Assembly (NCBI GenBank): GCA_963513935.1
Contig: OY740773.1
Location: forward strand, 97,821,291 to 97,885,290
From: Aphrophora alni
Taxonomy: Eukaryota > Arthropoda > Insecta > Hemiptera > Aphrophoridae
DNA: 64,000 nt
Reading direction: 5' to 3'
The notes beneath the pieces are model-generated. The model saw nothing but the letters and a program-made list of their open reading frames with translations, was not told the DNA's origin and did not search any database. This document shows, one piece after another, positions 21,203 to 32,720 of the stretch. The position numbers and the translations under genes are program-made. Position 1 is the first letter of the stretch, and each line of letters starts with the position of its first letter.

Positions 21203-22070
21203 GGTTGTTTTTATTTTAATGGATTAGAAGTGATATTTCAAGTAAATAGTACCCTTGGAAGAGGGGTGTAATAGAAATGTAAAAAAAGCTATTTTCAAAA
21301 GTAATTAACCCATCATCCTGATTTTTTGTACATAATTAGATCTCCACTAACTATTAATCGGATTTTAAATTTTGGGCTGAGTTTTGTTTCGATTTTTAAA
21401 TTTTCAAACTTTTAAAACCCAAAATGAAGTTACAAATCAAGTTTCTTTTCCTTGAAAGTTGAAACCATTTCAAAAATGAATGTTAACAGATTCATTATCT
21501 GTAAAAACAATTTGAGGTTAGGTTAACCACTTCACGAAATGTTACGATAATGTATATTATTTTCACTTATGTCACATAATATTACTGTATATATTTCCTC
21601 TCAGAGGACAAAACGTTTTTTCACACAAAGCTGACGAAGAAATAATTGGTTATTGCGCCAAGATTTTAATAACTCATGCGCAAATGTAGAATAGAGCGCG
21701 GGTCAACTAAATTTCTTCAGGTAGAAGTTTATTTATTAAATTATATTTAGTTAATAAAATATGATTAAATCATTTTGTTTATTCTAAAGCAGTCAAGTTA
21801 AGTGGATTTTTAAGAAGAAAATGGTTAGTGAATTTGTGATAATAGCGGTACATATACAATCTATTATTAGGCTATATGAAGTACAGGTGAAAATTTGGAA
21901 GTATATTCTTTACATAAAAGTAAAAAAAATCGTAGAATGTACAAAATAACGTATGTTGACAACGCTTTGCTTATCTTCCCACAGTCCGTTTGTGTTTTAT
22001 TTAATAAATTTATAACTTAAAAAATAGTTGAGATATTGGGTTCTGTTTCGTTATACACATTCTGAACAGA
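21203..22070. other. No gene seen
   Basis: A+T-rich spacer without a supported feature. Confidence 0.4.
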
Positions 22071-22074
22071 TTTT

Positions 22075-22760
22075 AATAAAAGTGTAACAAAATCAAAGTT
22101 TTTTTTTATATATTTTCACAATGGCGACCGTTTAAATGGTTTAATGCTGAATATCTTGAAAACTATAAACTTTACAAAACAACTACAAGAGGCAAAATAT
22201 TTTTCTCTTTTAAAGACAAAGCCGATATGTTAATTTTTGTTGTAACTTACAGTTTCGTTCACTTTTAATTCCTGATAATTAACTACAACACCCGGAAGTT
22301 TATAATAGTTGTAATTTCTAATTATTACGAGTGAATACGTCTTACATTTTCGTGAAAATTAAAATATCTAAACTTCAGAGTGTTATAGTTAATTGTAAAA
22401 TAAAAATAATGTTATTATTAAACTCAATTAGCATTTGACAACAAAAAATAAAATAAAACAATAGGCCTACTGTTTGTCTTGAAAGAAAAATCAATTTCGT
22501 CTCGTCAACTTTTCTTTAAATTATTGAATTCTTACATATTTTAACGTTAAACATTTCGTCCGCCATTTTGAAAATTTACAAACTAAATTTTAATTTTTAT
22601 CGTATTGTATACTTACATACAAAATATACATACCATTAATTTACAAAGTTATAAATTTCTTTATAAAAAATACATGCAAACAGATGGGAATCTAAATGTT
22701 TTTGAGTTTTGGACATATGTTTATAGTATTGTTCTACTTATTTTAATGTAAGAAATCCAA
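22075..22760. mobile_element. Diverged palindromic element (family E4)
   Basis: TTTTCACAATGGCGACCG...TTTAATGCTGAATAT at 22110-22160 is inverted at 22530-22585 (ATTTTAACGTTAAACATTTCGTCCGCC then ATTTTGAAAA). The right side ends GGACATATGTTTATAG, as in E1 and E3. Tips not clearly preserved. Confidence 0.5.
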
Positions 22761-23035
22761 TCCCAAATTTTCTTAGTATATAACATAAAAAACTTACTCC
22801 ATTTAAGGTTGTCATGGTAACTACAGTGCCATGTTTATTAACTAATATGTGAAAGATTTGGGTCGGCAAATATTTAGCATTACTTTGTGCTGAACCACTA
22901 CAAAATGTCTTACAACAAATGGTTTTGACTACTTTTTAATGAATACTGACAACAAAGTTTGGTAATATCCTACATTAACTTTAAATCTTCACTAGCCTAC
23001 TACAACATAACCTAATTTAATATAAAAAAACTCAC
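22761..23035 (-). other. Start of SoxE intron 1
   Basis: Sequence downstream of the SoxE exon on the minus strand, beginning with GTGAGT at 23035-23030. It contains an X-box-like GTTGTCATGGTAAC at 22808-22821, about 215 bases into the intron. The intron continues at least to position 1 if the gene is intact, since no HMG-box exon is found. Confidence 0.6.
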
Positions 23036-23262
23036 TTAGTTGCAATAGGAACCAAAGTCCAATCGTATCCTTGCAAGACTTTACTGACGGCTTCGTGTAT
23101 ATCCGCGTTCTCCAGAGACATCGGTCTCTCCATAGCCGCTTTAGCGGCTGCTGCAACTTGAGCAGCAGCACTCGCCGTTATAGTCACTAAAGGTCTACTA
23201 TCTTCTCTCAACATAGCGACGAGACCGCGGTTACCCGCGACACAATCTTCCTCTCGCAACAT
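23036..23262 (-). CDS. Sox100B: SoxE-group transcription factor, first coding exon (partial gene)
   Basis: SoxE proteins (vertebrate Sox8/9/10, fly Sox100B) are nuclear HMG-box transcription factors that bind DNA as dimers. The exon encodes about 75 residues. Residues 54-73 from the ATG read DIHEAVSKVLQGYDWTLVP, the SoxE dimerisation domain that stands just before the HMG box. Before it lies an Ala-rich stretch and the N-terminus MLREEDCVAGNRG. The exon ends at 23036 with GTGAGT, splitting a codon. I choose the ATG at 23262; the frame stays open upstream to about 23390 without another ATG, and TGCAG just before the ATG could be a splice acceptor. G+C content is well above the surroundings. 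The HMG-box exon (KRPMNAFMVW motif) is not present at 1-23035, so the first intron exceeds 23 kb or the gene is broken. Family assignment is strong; the symbol is by orthology inference. Confidence 0.85.
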
Positions 23263-23390
23263 CACTGCACTCACAAAAACCAGAACTGTTACTCTCGAAG
23301 TCTCCGGAATCACTGAAGCTGTCCAACGACTACGGAGCCTTGCAACGCCCCCACCATTAGTGGCGCCAGTAAGTTTTATTTAAATCTAAC
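23263..23390 (-). other. SoxE 5' region, G+C-rich, open on both strands
   Basis: Probable 5' untranslated or upstream coding sequence of the SoxE exon. It includes GGCGCCACTAATGGTGG. The opposite strand is also open and ends at CCA|GTAAGT (23352), a donor-like site; I take that as antisense coincidence. Confidence 0.4.
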
Positions 23391-23769
23391 TATGTAACGG
23401 AAACACTGCATTTTAAATACGAGAGGAGGGGTTTTCCATCACTCTCTTTCCTTCAAATATGATCGATCGTTCTGTCTCTTTTTCGATATTAAATATAAAA
23501 TAACGTAGATTTTAATATTTTTTCAGGTGATAATTAAAGTTTTTGTTTTTAAGGCACTTTGAAAAGTTTGCTCTTCCTTTCTAGTTACGACCAAATTTAT
23601 AAATCTTTCTTTAAGTTACTATTTTCTGCCACGTGTTCTTAAATGCAGATATTAAAATAACCAACTTCGAAAATTTTAATGACATCTTTTGTATGTAGAA
23701 AATGTCTATATCTATGTGTTAAGATTTTCGTAATTTATTTTGAAATCTACTGAGCTCTAAAATATCTTT

Positions 23770-23804
<35 letters not shown>

Positions 23805-24475
23805 CAAATTTGTTATGTGGGCATATTCGTAATATTTCGAGATTTCCACTCCATTTTTTTCAACCTGAAATTTATGAGTAGTTCCCGTAAAACCAGAACT
23901 CAAAATTTAGATTTTCTCAAAGTCAGTTCTAACGATTCGGATGAAATTTTATTAAAAATGTAGCTTGTAGGTACCCAAATAAATCGTATTGCTCGCAATC
24001 ATTCAAACAATTTCTGTTTTAGAATAATGTTTAAAAAACATTTTTAATAGTTCTTAAAACAGTTATAAGAGAGAAAAATTATCAGAATAGGATCTAACAG
24101 TTTCATTCACATTTGGGTGAAATTAAAAATCCCAGTTTGCAAAATTGTATTAAAATAAAATTGCAGTTCTGACAGAATTGCCAAAAACGAAACCTTGTCA
24201 TTAAAAACTCGAATTCAATCTAATTAGATTTATCCTTCGAATAAATGTCTGGTACACACAAAACAACCGGCTCTGTTTAAATATATACATATATTCCAAA
24301 ATATTAATGGAAAAATGGAGTGGGCCTTCTATGACAACTTATCTTCCATAAGAAATACATGTGCAAAACTCCCCGGTAAAAAAAAAAAATTACATATTTT
24401 TCTCGTGTTTATTTTATTCCGTATAGGTCTACTGTACTTATATTTTTCTCAGTAGCCTATAGAGAGAGTATAAAT

Positions 24476-24538
<63 letters not shown>

Positions 24539-25030
24539 ATAAATGGCAATATTTGTAATTTTTTAAATAGCATTTGATTTTATGAATATTTTTGTTTCAG
24601 TTTTAATTTTATTGTTCGTTCATTTTATTTTGTCTTCAATTATGTGATGTTATGTAATTCAAAACTTCGCACTTAATGGTAATGATAACGAGTGTGTTCA
24701 ATTCATATAGGCCACCATTAGCATCACTAAAATTTATAAAATCAACAGGAATTTCCTCTAGACATTTGAGGGTGTGTTTATTTAGAATTTAACATTGGAC
24801 TTTTATGAAGGAATTTGAGCAGGATCAATTATTTTCTCTATTTTCGTCATTGTTACGTATGAAAAACTAAAGAGGATTCAAGGTAAAATAATTTTTTGTT
24901 TTGAACAATTTAAAAAACAAAAAATTGAGATAGGAGATGAGTATTTTGATGAATTTAAAAAATGAGTTAATTTTAAACCGTTAAAAGTAGTATAACAAAC
25001 ATACAGAACACAATTCTCACAAAAAATACG
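23391..25030. other. No gene seen; poly-T tracts
   Basis: Upstream of SoxE on the minus strand. Only simple sequence stands out (poly-T 23771-23802 and 24479-24537). No promoter element can be called with confidence. Confidence 0.4.
24479..24537. repeat. Poly-T tract, 59 bases
   Basis: Uninterrupted T run. Could be a retroposon tail (poly-A on the minus strand), but no element body adjoining it is recognisable. Confidence 0.9.
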
Positions 25031-25041
25031 CCTAAGTATCA

Positions 25042-25074
25042 GACGCGTTTCAACGACAAGGTCGTCCTCTTCAG
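25042..25074 (-). ncRNA. Small hammerhead ribozyme motif, complete with 6-bp stem I
   Basis: Minus strand: CTGAAGA, G, GACGA, loop CCTTG, TCGTT, GAA, ACGCGT, C. Stem II has four Watson-Crick pairs and one G-U. The end is a GUC cleavage triplet. Stem I is exact: GTATCA directly before the core, TGATAC directly after the cleavage base. Among the copies here this is one of the best candidates for activity. Confidence 0.7.
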
Positions 25075-25184
25075 TGATACACGAGCTACACCAATCAAAC
25101 TATAACGTTAAAAGTAGGTTATTTTTATTCGGTACAGAATAATAAAAAACAACAAATTAAAGATTAGTTGATAAGTTTAAATTT

Positions 25185-25352
25185 TTATCTCGGTCATCAT
25201 CACATTATAAAAAAGGAAGAAAAGAACATAAAATAAAGACACGCTAATTTTCGAATAATCTAATAGCGTCGGGGTGGGAAAAAAACAAGGGTTAAAACAT
25301 AGGAAAGATGAATGAGATGCATCTAACCCAAGACTGCATGAAAAGTGTAGAT
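25185..25352 (+). mobile_element. SINE-A copy, 3' end truncated
   Basis: From CTCGGTCATCATCACATTAT through AAGAAAAGAACATAAAATAAAG and ATCTAACCCAAGACTGCATG to GTGTAGATCCAATT. Lacks the CACTATAGTGAG terminus and the tRNA-like insert. Confidence 0.7.
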
Positions 25353-25600
25353 CCAATTAAATACGAAAACCCGCTTTATTTCAAGCTCCTACCGCTAGCA
25401 CAAAACAGTTAAATCATTTTTATAATCTTTTAGCACAGAAAATGCAAAGGGAATTTTAACGTTTTGAAGTTTATGTTACCTGTAGTAATAATCAAGAACC
25501 ACGAGTTCAATTAACGATAATGGCATTCCAATTCTCCATGTACTTATGTTAAATTATCAGTGTTTTAAATAGGGAAGATGTCCTATTAAAAAAACATATA

Positions 25601-25775
25601 CTTAGGGATAGCCACTTTGTTAACAATATTATGTAGTGATATTGCCTATTCTACCCCTGACTTTCCAATTAGGGACAAACACATGTACTTTAGGATAGGA
25701 ATTGTTCCTTTGTTAACAATTTTCTGTCGTCATATTGCCTATTCTACCCCTGACTTTCCAATTGGGAACCAATTT
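25601..25775. repeat. Tandem duplication, unit about 95 bp
   Basis: GCCTATTCTACCCCTGACTT followed by TCCAATT(A/G)GG occurs at 25644 and 25738, each preceded by TTTGTTAACAAT. The frame at 25617-25802 is the repeat read through. Confidence 0.75.
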
Positions 25776-25865
25776 AAACTGGATATATTAGTTTATTTAT
25801 AATGTTTAATTCTTGACTGATTTTTTTGAAACTCGTTACATTTTTGTATTTATTGGGGTGAGCTC

Positions 25866-26335
25866 AAATTTGATATCTGATTGTACACAGCTAGCTGTGA
25901 AATGGCCTCATCGCTCTCCAGGTATCACACCTCTTGAGTGCCCTTTGGGGTTACATTAAGAGTACTGTATACCCAACACGTTGAAGAGAAAAGTGAGAGA
26001 CGCAGTTGCAATGATAACAGAAGAGATGTTGACCTAGACCAAGCAGAATAACGCCTTGATGTACTCAGAGCTACCAGTGGTGCTCATGTTGAAATTTATT
26101 GAAATTGTAAATACCATAAAAAATCCTTTTATTTCAAATAGTATTTTCATTATATCACGTTTTTCTTCACTGTGTTTTCTTGTTGCTATGGTAACCTAAT
26201 CGACAAATCTGGTTGCTATGCCAACATAACCAACCGAAACTTGGTAATTTTAGTTTGCATAATACAAATTCATTCTGATTAAGTATAAGATTAAATAGGA
26301 CTTTAAATCAGGAAAATATTTGTGGGTACCCTGTA
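25866..26335 (+). pseudogene. mariner/Tc1-type transposase C-terminal remnant
   Basis: 25890-26105 reads, across frameshifts and stops, WPHRSP-x-x-TPLE, then LWGYIKSTVY, then an MITEEML block and a Y/L-x-V-L-x-A-T-S-G-A-H-V-E-like end. This is the C-terminal third of an IS630-Tc1-mariner superfamily transposase, including the region of the last catalytic Asp, which is replaced (G at the usual D of RSPDLTP). Only the 3' part survives. GGGTACCCTGTACA near 26325 may be the right terminus. Confidence 0.7.
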
Positions 26336-26800
26336 CAACAAGGTAACTAAAAAAAAGTTATTGTTCGAATCACAGAACATATAAAATTGTATATATTTAG
26401 GAAGAAAATAACCTAAAATATAAACAAAATTCAAATAATCCAAATACTCTTTCAAAGCGAAGGTAGTGTTTGTAGTGATCCTACGTTTTCAATATGGCTA
26501 GTAGTGCTGAAACTGCCATTTGATTTTCAATCAATTCGTTTCTTACACTGCCAACTTAAAGTGAAATAGAGTATAGAACACGTATTATAGGGTTGTTCTC
26601 ATTGAAATTGGTTTACTAGCTTAGAGTACTATTAACACGTCTCTAATGTAGAATTTACAATATATAAGTAAACAATATAAATAAATAAATGAACAATGAG
26701 CACTGTGGTTTAACTATTAACCTGGACTGAAGTACGGGGGGGGGGAGATTGTCAGTTTAGTTTTATAACTTTTATTTTATTAATATTAGTTTAGAACCTT
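26336..26800. other. No gene seen
   Basis: A+T-rich, a G run at 26737-26746, no supported feature. Confidence 0.4.
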
Positions 26801-26835
26801 CCGATGATGGTAACTTGATTTCTGAAATGTACATC
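26801..26835 (+). ncRNA. Hammerhead-like motif (ATGTACAT type)
   Basis: CCGATGA (one core change), T, GGTAA, loop CTTGA, TTTCT, GAA, ATGTACAT, C. Stem II has one U-U mismatch. The palindrome is eight bases. Stem I: CCTT before the core pairs with AGGG after the cut, four pairs including one wobble. Confidence 0.45.
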
Positions 26836-28880
26836 AGGGAACTGTAATAACATAGGCTAATAAATTTTACTAAAGTTTATTTGTGTTGTGTTATTGCACC
26901 TAACTTGTGGTAGGGGACTTGTGTTTACAATTTAATATAAATTAAGCCTTGCATAATTGAGATGCTTTAGAGGTACCTGTGGAGGTACATGTTGTAACTT
27001 TCAATATTATCCTCAAACTTATGCACGCACACAGCGCTTCAACTTTCCCTTAAACCATCATTCTCAGAAATTGATGAAGATTCTGAAATTGTGTAATTTT
27101 TTCAGAAATTTATTTACTGATGTAATTTATTTAATAAAATCTGCAAATTGATTAAATAAAAAAGGAAGTAATAAATATTTTGCCAAACTCGTCTCTCTTA
27201 GGTTTTGGTCTACGATAATTTAGACTCTATCATGTAGAAAGTTGTATTTATAATTTTTTTATCTCTAGATTTTAAATAAATATATGGTGTATGAATAGTG
27301 CACAAACTTTCTCAATTACCTATTACCAAAACCGAATAAAAACTGACCCATTACATGTACAAACACTTACATACAAATATTTAGCGCTTTTTCCTATACA
27401 AAAATCGACCTTAACTAAAGTTTTTTTTTCGTAAAAATGCCTTACGAAGAATTGAAAAAAAAAAAAGAAAAGTATATCGACTTTGAGAGCTTATATCTCT
27501 ATCCCAGTAGCCTACGTCTGAAGAAAAAATTATTATTAAGAAACTTAAAAAAACTTCATTTTAAAGCATTGTATAAAGGAGACAAAACGAACTGATAAAT
27601 GCCTTATTTTTTTCAAAAACAAATTATCTCAATATAAATAAGAATACTTAAACACTACCATCCTCTCTAATTTCCTTCCTTTATGTTACATCTTTTTTTA
27701 AATTTAGGCGGAAACGATTTCAGGCGATGCCTAACAACACCTAAAACGTCAAGGATGTGTTCTACTCACAAAAAACCTCATAGCCTATTAAATAAGTATA
27801 AATAAATAAATAATGTTTCCAAATATGATTACTATATATAGCCTACCAAATTTTCTTAAAATCGCTTCAATTGTTTATGCTGTATACCATTACACAAGAC
27901 GATTTAAAGACAAATAAACAGACATCATCCCTAAAACCAAAAAAAAAACCCCAAAACAAATCCACGTAAACAAATCATCGATATTTTTTACCAATTATAC
28001 AATTTCTTATATTATATATGGCAAAAAGTTATAAATAAGTTTAAAAAAATATAACTAAACTACTTTTTAAACGATTTGAATATTCATGAAATGTCAAAAT
28101 GAATAATTTAATTATTTTATAAATTAAATTATTTATAAATTTAAGACAAACTACAAATCGAAATATTTCAGGTATACAACTTATTTTGTATACTATAAAA
28201 ATACAGTAAAAACTTAATAACGCCAGTTATTCAATGGAATGAATTGCCTGACAATGGCGCGTCGACCAATCTAAACGCAGAACTACTGGGATTGGTCCAG
28301 AGAGATCACGTGATTATGCGATGTCTGCTGACAAATTATAGTAAATGATGTGGTTTAGTATTTTAGCTTCAAACAACCAGACAAGTTGACTTCAGTGACG
28401 AAATAATGTTTCGTAACTAACGGTGATTTAGCGAAATAAATAATGTGGAAAGAATGAAATTTAATTTACCAAACTGGTTTTTCTCTTGTTTTTATTAACC
28501 AAACATAATCAAAATACAATAGAAACTATATTAAAATTTAAAAAACGATTAAACATAACCTATAACCTTGAATAAAAAGTAAATCGTAAGAGAAGAAACA
28601 ATAAACAAACAAAAAGTTGAATGGAAATAAGGTTTAGATACTCACAAGAAATGATTTCCTTCAGTTAGTTTACAACAGTGTAAAGTAAACCTTTCCCACA
28701 ACCAAATAAAAACGAAAGAAAATTAAATCACTAAAAATGTCATTTCCGTAGTTTTCTAATAAAAAGTGAAATTGAACAATGGATGTATTTAAATTAAAAC
28801 CTAAACTTGATTCACTCGTGCCAATATTTGATTAAAATTGAGTTTTAACGGCTGCTGTTTTTTGCCAATCACTCCTGAAC
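26836..28880. other. No gene seen over about 2 kb
   Basis: Very A+T-rich. A plus-strand frame at 26957-27151 (MRCFRGTCGG...) has no recognisable domain or splice signals. No repeat family was recognised. Confidence 0.4.
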
Positions 28881-29250
28881 TAAAATGATTCTTAACTTGT
28901 GATTTCTCGCACGTATAGTGTTAAAATTCTAACGAAATCAATAGAGCGCATTTTAAGAAATCTTGTTTTTGATATCCAGGACCGATTTTTATTACCGATA
29001 ACTCACAAACAGGTATTTTTTTTAAAAAAAGCGACCTATAGATTGCGTTTGGATCCTTAGTGTTAAATTTGATCAAAATTGTTAGAGCCGATTTTGAGAA
29101 AATCGTAATTTTGTGTTTTTTCTTCTCCCAAATCAAAATCAAAATTCCGTGATGTTATCAAAATATGCCCTCTTACCAAATTGATTAAAATCGGTCCACG
29201 CGCTTGGGTCGTAGAGGACGGCTAGGATTATTTCAAAACCAATTCTTTGG
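28880..29250. repeat. Repeat C copy
   Basis: Blocks CGATTTTGAGAAAATCGTAATT and GTGTTTTTTCTT, plus GATTTTTATTACCGATAACTCAC, recur at 35490, 36290, 47050-47240 and 50740-50910. Diverged dispersed repeat; minus-strand frames in it are not genes. Confidence 0.55.
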
Positions 29251-29554
29251 GCTCACGTGACCAAATAGTTTTTTTTTATACTTACGTTTCCCTGTACTAC
29301 GTACAAAGAGAAAACTGTCTATTTTAATCCGATTGTACACTAAGAATGTGAACCTGCTGTGATTCTATTCTATTTGTTTTGGTATACTTTAACCAAAATA
29401 GTCGAATTTATGAAATATAAAAAGAAGTTAATAAAAACGTCAAGCGTGTGCTAAAACCACACGACATAGGTTCCGCAGGCGTAGGTCTATAGGGACAGTT
29501 ATTTTTATAAACTCGAAGTATTTTAAACTGTTTAACACCAACATATTCTTCCTC

Positions 29555-29740
29555 AAATAAATATTCGTAATCAGAATAACTTCTAGTTTTATCTGATACT
29601 CCACACGTAATATTTCCATAAATAAAAATTTTCAACTGTAAAGTTTTTGCCCCTAACTACCTCAAGGTCATTTTTTCTTACCGCTAATATCCAGGACAAT
29701 ACAAAGAATATAAATGCAAAGATTGAATAGAGGATGGATC
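29555..29740 (+). repeat. Repeat D copy, partial
   Basis: TAATCAGAATAACTTCTAGT, CCACACGTAATATTT, CCTAACTACCTCAAGGTCAT and ACAATACAAAGAATATAAAT match the copy at 59440-59610. Confidence 0.65.
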
Positions 29741-29871
29741 TTTTTTTCGTATCCTGGAGCTACCACTTTTGTTTTAAAAATTCAATACATTCTTCTTCTG
29801 CACCGGCGTTTTAGTTACTGTTTAAATAGTAACAATAAAGTTACAGTTTTGTTATTGTAGCTCATGTACCA

Positions 29872-29904
29872 CTGAGGATGGCGACTTTCTCGTTGAAACG
29901 CGTT
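29872..29904 (+). ncRNA. Small hammerhead motif, one core variant
   Basis: CTGAGGA (tolerated position changed), T, GGCGA, loop CTTTC, TCGTT, GAA, ACGCGT, T. Stem I weaker (CCA against TGA). Flanks match 15878: TTATTGTAGCTCATGTAC upstream and GATTTTGTGTTCGAGTTT downstream to about 29955. Confidence 0.6.
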
Positions 29905-30129
29905 TGATTAAGTAAACATAATTTTTGAGAGATTTTGTGTTCGAGTTTTATTCTATCTATTTTTAATGTAGTTTGAGAATACATTTTCCTTAAATAATAA
30001 AAACAGCTAATATATTAATTTCATTGGGCTTTTATATAACTTTCTTTTTTAAATAGTTATTACACAGTTTTCTGGATATTGCAATTTTGTATATTGTAGG
30101 CTACTTTATTGACTTCGGGTAACACTAAA

Positions 30130-30215
30130 GGGCCTCAAAACTGTACGTTTGTGAAGGAGCCTCCACTCACTGTGCTCATGTCGGTGACTCGGCCTTGCCG
30201 TATCTCGTAATATAA
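30130..30215 (+). repeat. Repeat B fragment
   Basis: GGAGCCTCCACTCACTGTGC, CATGTCGGTGACTCGGCCTTG and ATCTCGTAAT: the terminal block of the family, also at 55670-55720. Confidence 0.65.
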
Positions 30216-31060
30216 ATATCTTATATTTTATTTAGAAGTCAGAGTTGCAAATTAAATTTTTGACAATAACTTCGCTATTTCACATCATAGAAGGGTGTTG
30301 TTTGATACGAGTATATAAAGATGATATGTGGAAATTTTTATCTAATTTAGTCTGTTTTAAATTGGATAATACACAAGTTATGTACAAAAAACTGTTTAAA
30401 AATACCAATATTTTACTGAATTTCAATAGGCACAATTAGTCTCCTATACCAAATTTCATCTTTCTAGCTTTTTCAAAAACTAGCCAATCGCAAAACGCAT
30501 TTCTGACACAGATACAATTGTTCTAAAGGAGGGCAGTTTAAAAATTAACCTCAGTTTTCAAACCATAAATATAGTTTATTCACTCAAGGTCATAAAATTG
30601 ATATCAAAGTAACATCCCAACAAGCCAAAATGTGACTTACAAACCTATGTATCTTGGAGCAAAATCATCTATAAAGCTTGTTATCCAGCATTAAATCCGA
30701 GCCATTGGATGTAAACAAGAAATAATAAGTGTTCTAATATTGAACCCTGTTGTACACTGAACTAGATTTCACCTACATCACCAACATAGCAGATTTTAAC
30801 AGGCTATGAACGACTTGACAAACCTATTTATTTACTAAATCACGTATTCCCTCAACCCCCTATTTTCCCAAAAAGATACCATAATTAACTGCATGGAAGC
30901 TTTGTTACTATTTATGAAAATTCACTTTCATTATTCATTCCATTATATAAAGTCCAAATGCTCATTTACTGTTGTCAATATCTAATTGAAACTGATTAAA
31001 AAATTTATTTAAAAAAAAAAAAAAAAAACACATCTCTTATATAACGTCCAGAATTTTGGA
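30216..31060. other. No gene seen; poly-A at 31011-31029
   Basis: A+T-rich spacer ending in an A run just before a SINE-A copy. Confidence 0.4.
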
Positions 31061-31069
31061 TATATTTTT

Positions 31070-31310
31070 CTTCTTTTTGGATGCAAAAAACCTCTGGGAC
31101 ATCATCGTTTTATAAAGAAAAGAGTATAAAATAAATACCCTGGAATACTCTAATAGCGCCAGGTCGGGAAAGAACAACAGTTGGTCAAGTAAGACATGAT
31201 AGGAAAGACGAAAGAAAGTTATCTAACTAAGGACTACATGCAAGAAGACGTAGATCCAGGTATGAACCTCAGGATTGCCACGTCCTTATTGACTACAGTG
31301 TGCCCATGAG
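31070..31310 (+). mobile_element. SINE-A copy, tRNA-like part deleted
   Basis: AAACCTCTGGGACATCATCG, AAGAGTATAAAATAAATACC, GTCAAGTAAGACATGATAGG, GTAGATCCAGG and GATTGCCACGTCC...GTGCCCATGAGG. Full body. Confidence 0.75.
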
Positions 31311-31439
31311 GATTATTTTGAAGGAAATAGTCTGAAATTAGACATCTCATATTTTACGACTTAATTTTGAGAATAAAACATACAGCAATGTAAAGTTAGG
31401 GTTATTTCCTTACTCTAGTTAACACTTTGATACACTTTT

Positions 31440-31660
31440 CGCTACGGGGGGGGGGGAGGGTAGCGTCGGGAAAATCTTCAACGTTAGCATAGGTCGAGTA
31501 AATACTTCATATTATGGTCTTTGTTAGTAGAACACATTGCCCAAAATAACCATTTCCGATTGGATTGTCCTTTTGAAATCGGGTTTGTGGGTCTTTCTAC
31601 TAACAAAAACCTTTAAAATGATGTATTACACTCGACTTATGTTAACATGAAGTCCATCTT
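31440..31660. mobile_element. Palindromic element, about 170-bp core
   Basis: GTTAGCATAGGTCGAGT...CTTTGTTAGTAGAA (31485-31532) is inverted at 31594-31650 (TTCTACTAACAAAAA...ACTCGACTTATGTTAAC). A related TTCTACTAACA block lies at 37370-37385. A G run precedes it (31446-31456). Confidence 0.55.
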
Positions 31661-32220
31661 TAGCGTAATATGACAGTTGTTAACAAGAGTCTATGTAATA
31701 TTTTAAGGCGTAACCCTAAAATTGCATTGTTGTGTATTCATTCACAAATATATTGTGAGTAAACTTCGCGTGAAATTACTTAAGTCTCACATGATTACCA
31801 TGATCATTGGAACTGTTCTTGATTGAAGGTTTAGAATCATTATATTTATAAAATAACTTGTAACGGCACCTAATTATATATATTAATTCCTATCAATATT
31901 GACACATGTAAACTGTTTTAAAATATAATTATTTAATTGATTTGAACAGTTATAGCCTATCTCCTAAAAATAAAAATAGAAAAAAAAAATCTATTAATTA
32001 AGTTTAGTGATTTTTGAGACATTTTGTTTGTAGTAATTAATAAAAAAAACAGCAAAATTAGAAGAATATTTTAAGGGTTTAGTTCCTGAATTTAGGTACA
32101 GACCCAAATATATTTATTTATAAAAATGTGAGTTTCTTAGCTGCCGCAGATTAGGAACGCATTTATAATGTGGCCACACACTTTCCCAAATAATAATGTA
32201 TTATCTAACGAATAGTTACA
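31661..32220. other. No gene seen
   Basis: A+T-rich, no supported feature. Confidence 0.4.
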
Positions 32221-32245
32221 CTCGGATCTTGTGAAGTGTGTAAGC

Positions 32246-32283
32246 CTGATGAAGCCGACAGTGATCGGCGAAACAGCGCTGTA
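32246..32283 (+). ncRNA. Small hammerhead ribozyme motif (ACAGCGCTGT type)
   Basis: CTGATGA (exact core), A, GCCGA, loop CAGTGA, TCGGC, GAA, ACAGCGCTGT, A. Stem II is five perfect pairs; the palindrome is ten bases and could also fold alone as a three-pair stem III with a GCGC loop. Cleavage triplet GUA. Stem I: AGC before the core pairs with GCT after the cut. A single copy of this subtype is seen. Confidence 0.7.
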
Positions 32284-32435
32284 GCTATATGGACTGAAGA
32301 CAACCTGTATAAGGTAATTATAATATTATAAAAATACCTTAATCACAGCCAGTTTTCATCATTTAAGTAGCTATTTAGAATTATTTCTCAATTACTATTC
32401 TTATTCCTTACAGAAGATAACTTTCTTCCTTTTTT

Positions 32436-32667
32436 TCTTGTTGTATAAATGTGAAAAACCTTTCAGCTTTATAAGAAAAGAAAGAAACTAATATAAATTG
32501 AAGACTCCGACTCTAGCCTCAGGGTTGGAAAAGAACCCGATATTGGTCATGAGGTACCCGATAGGAAAGTTGAAAGAGAGGGATTTAATTGAAGACTACA
32601 TGAAAAAAGGTGTAAATCCAGCTAGGTTCCCTTGAGATTGTCACTCACTAAAGTGAACCCAGGCTGT
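32436..32667 (+). mobile_element. SINE-A copy, tRNA-like part deleted
   Basis: CTTGTTGTATAAATGTGAAA, CAGGGTTGGAAAAGAACC, GACTACATGAAAAAAGGTG, AATCCAGCTAGG and CACTAAAGTGAACCC. Full body. Confidence 0.75.
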
Positions 32668-32720
32668 AACTTTGTTTCTACAATCAACTCAGGATCTATT
32701 TAATCCTTCGTAGCTCTGGT

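Noticed and set aside
23040..23352. Plus-strand frame opposite the SoxE exon ending at CCA|GTAAGT
   Set aside because: Open because the region is G+C-rich; the SoxE motif on the minus strand accounts for the coding signal. No family match on the plus strand.
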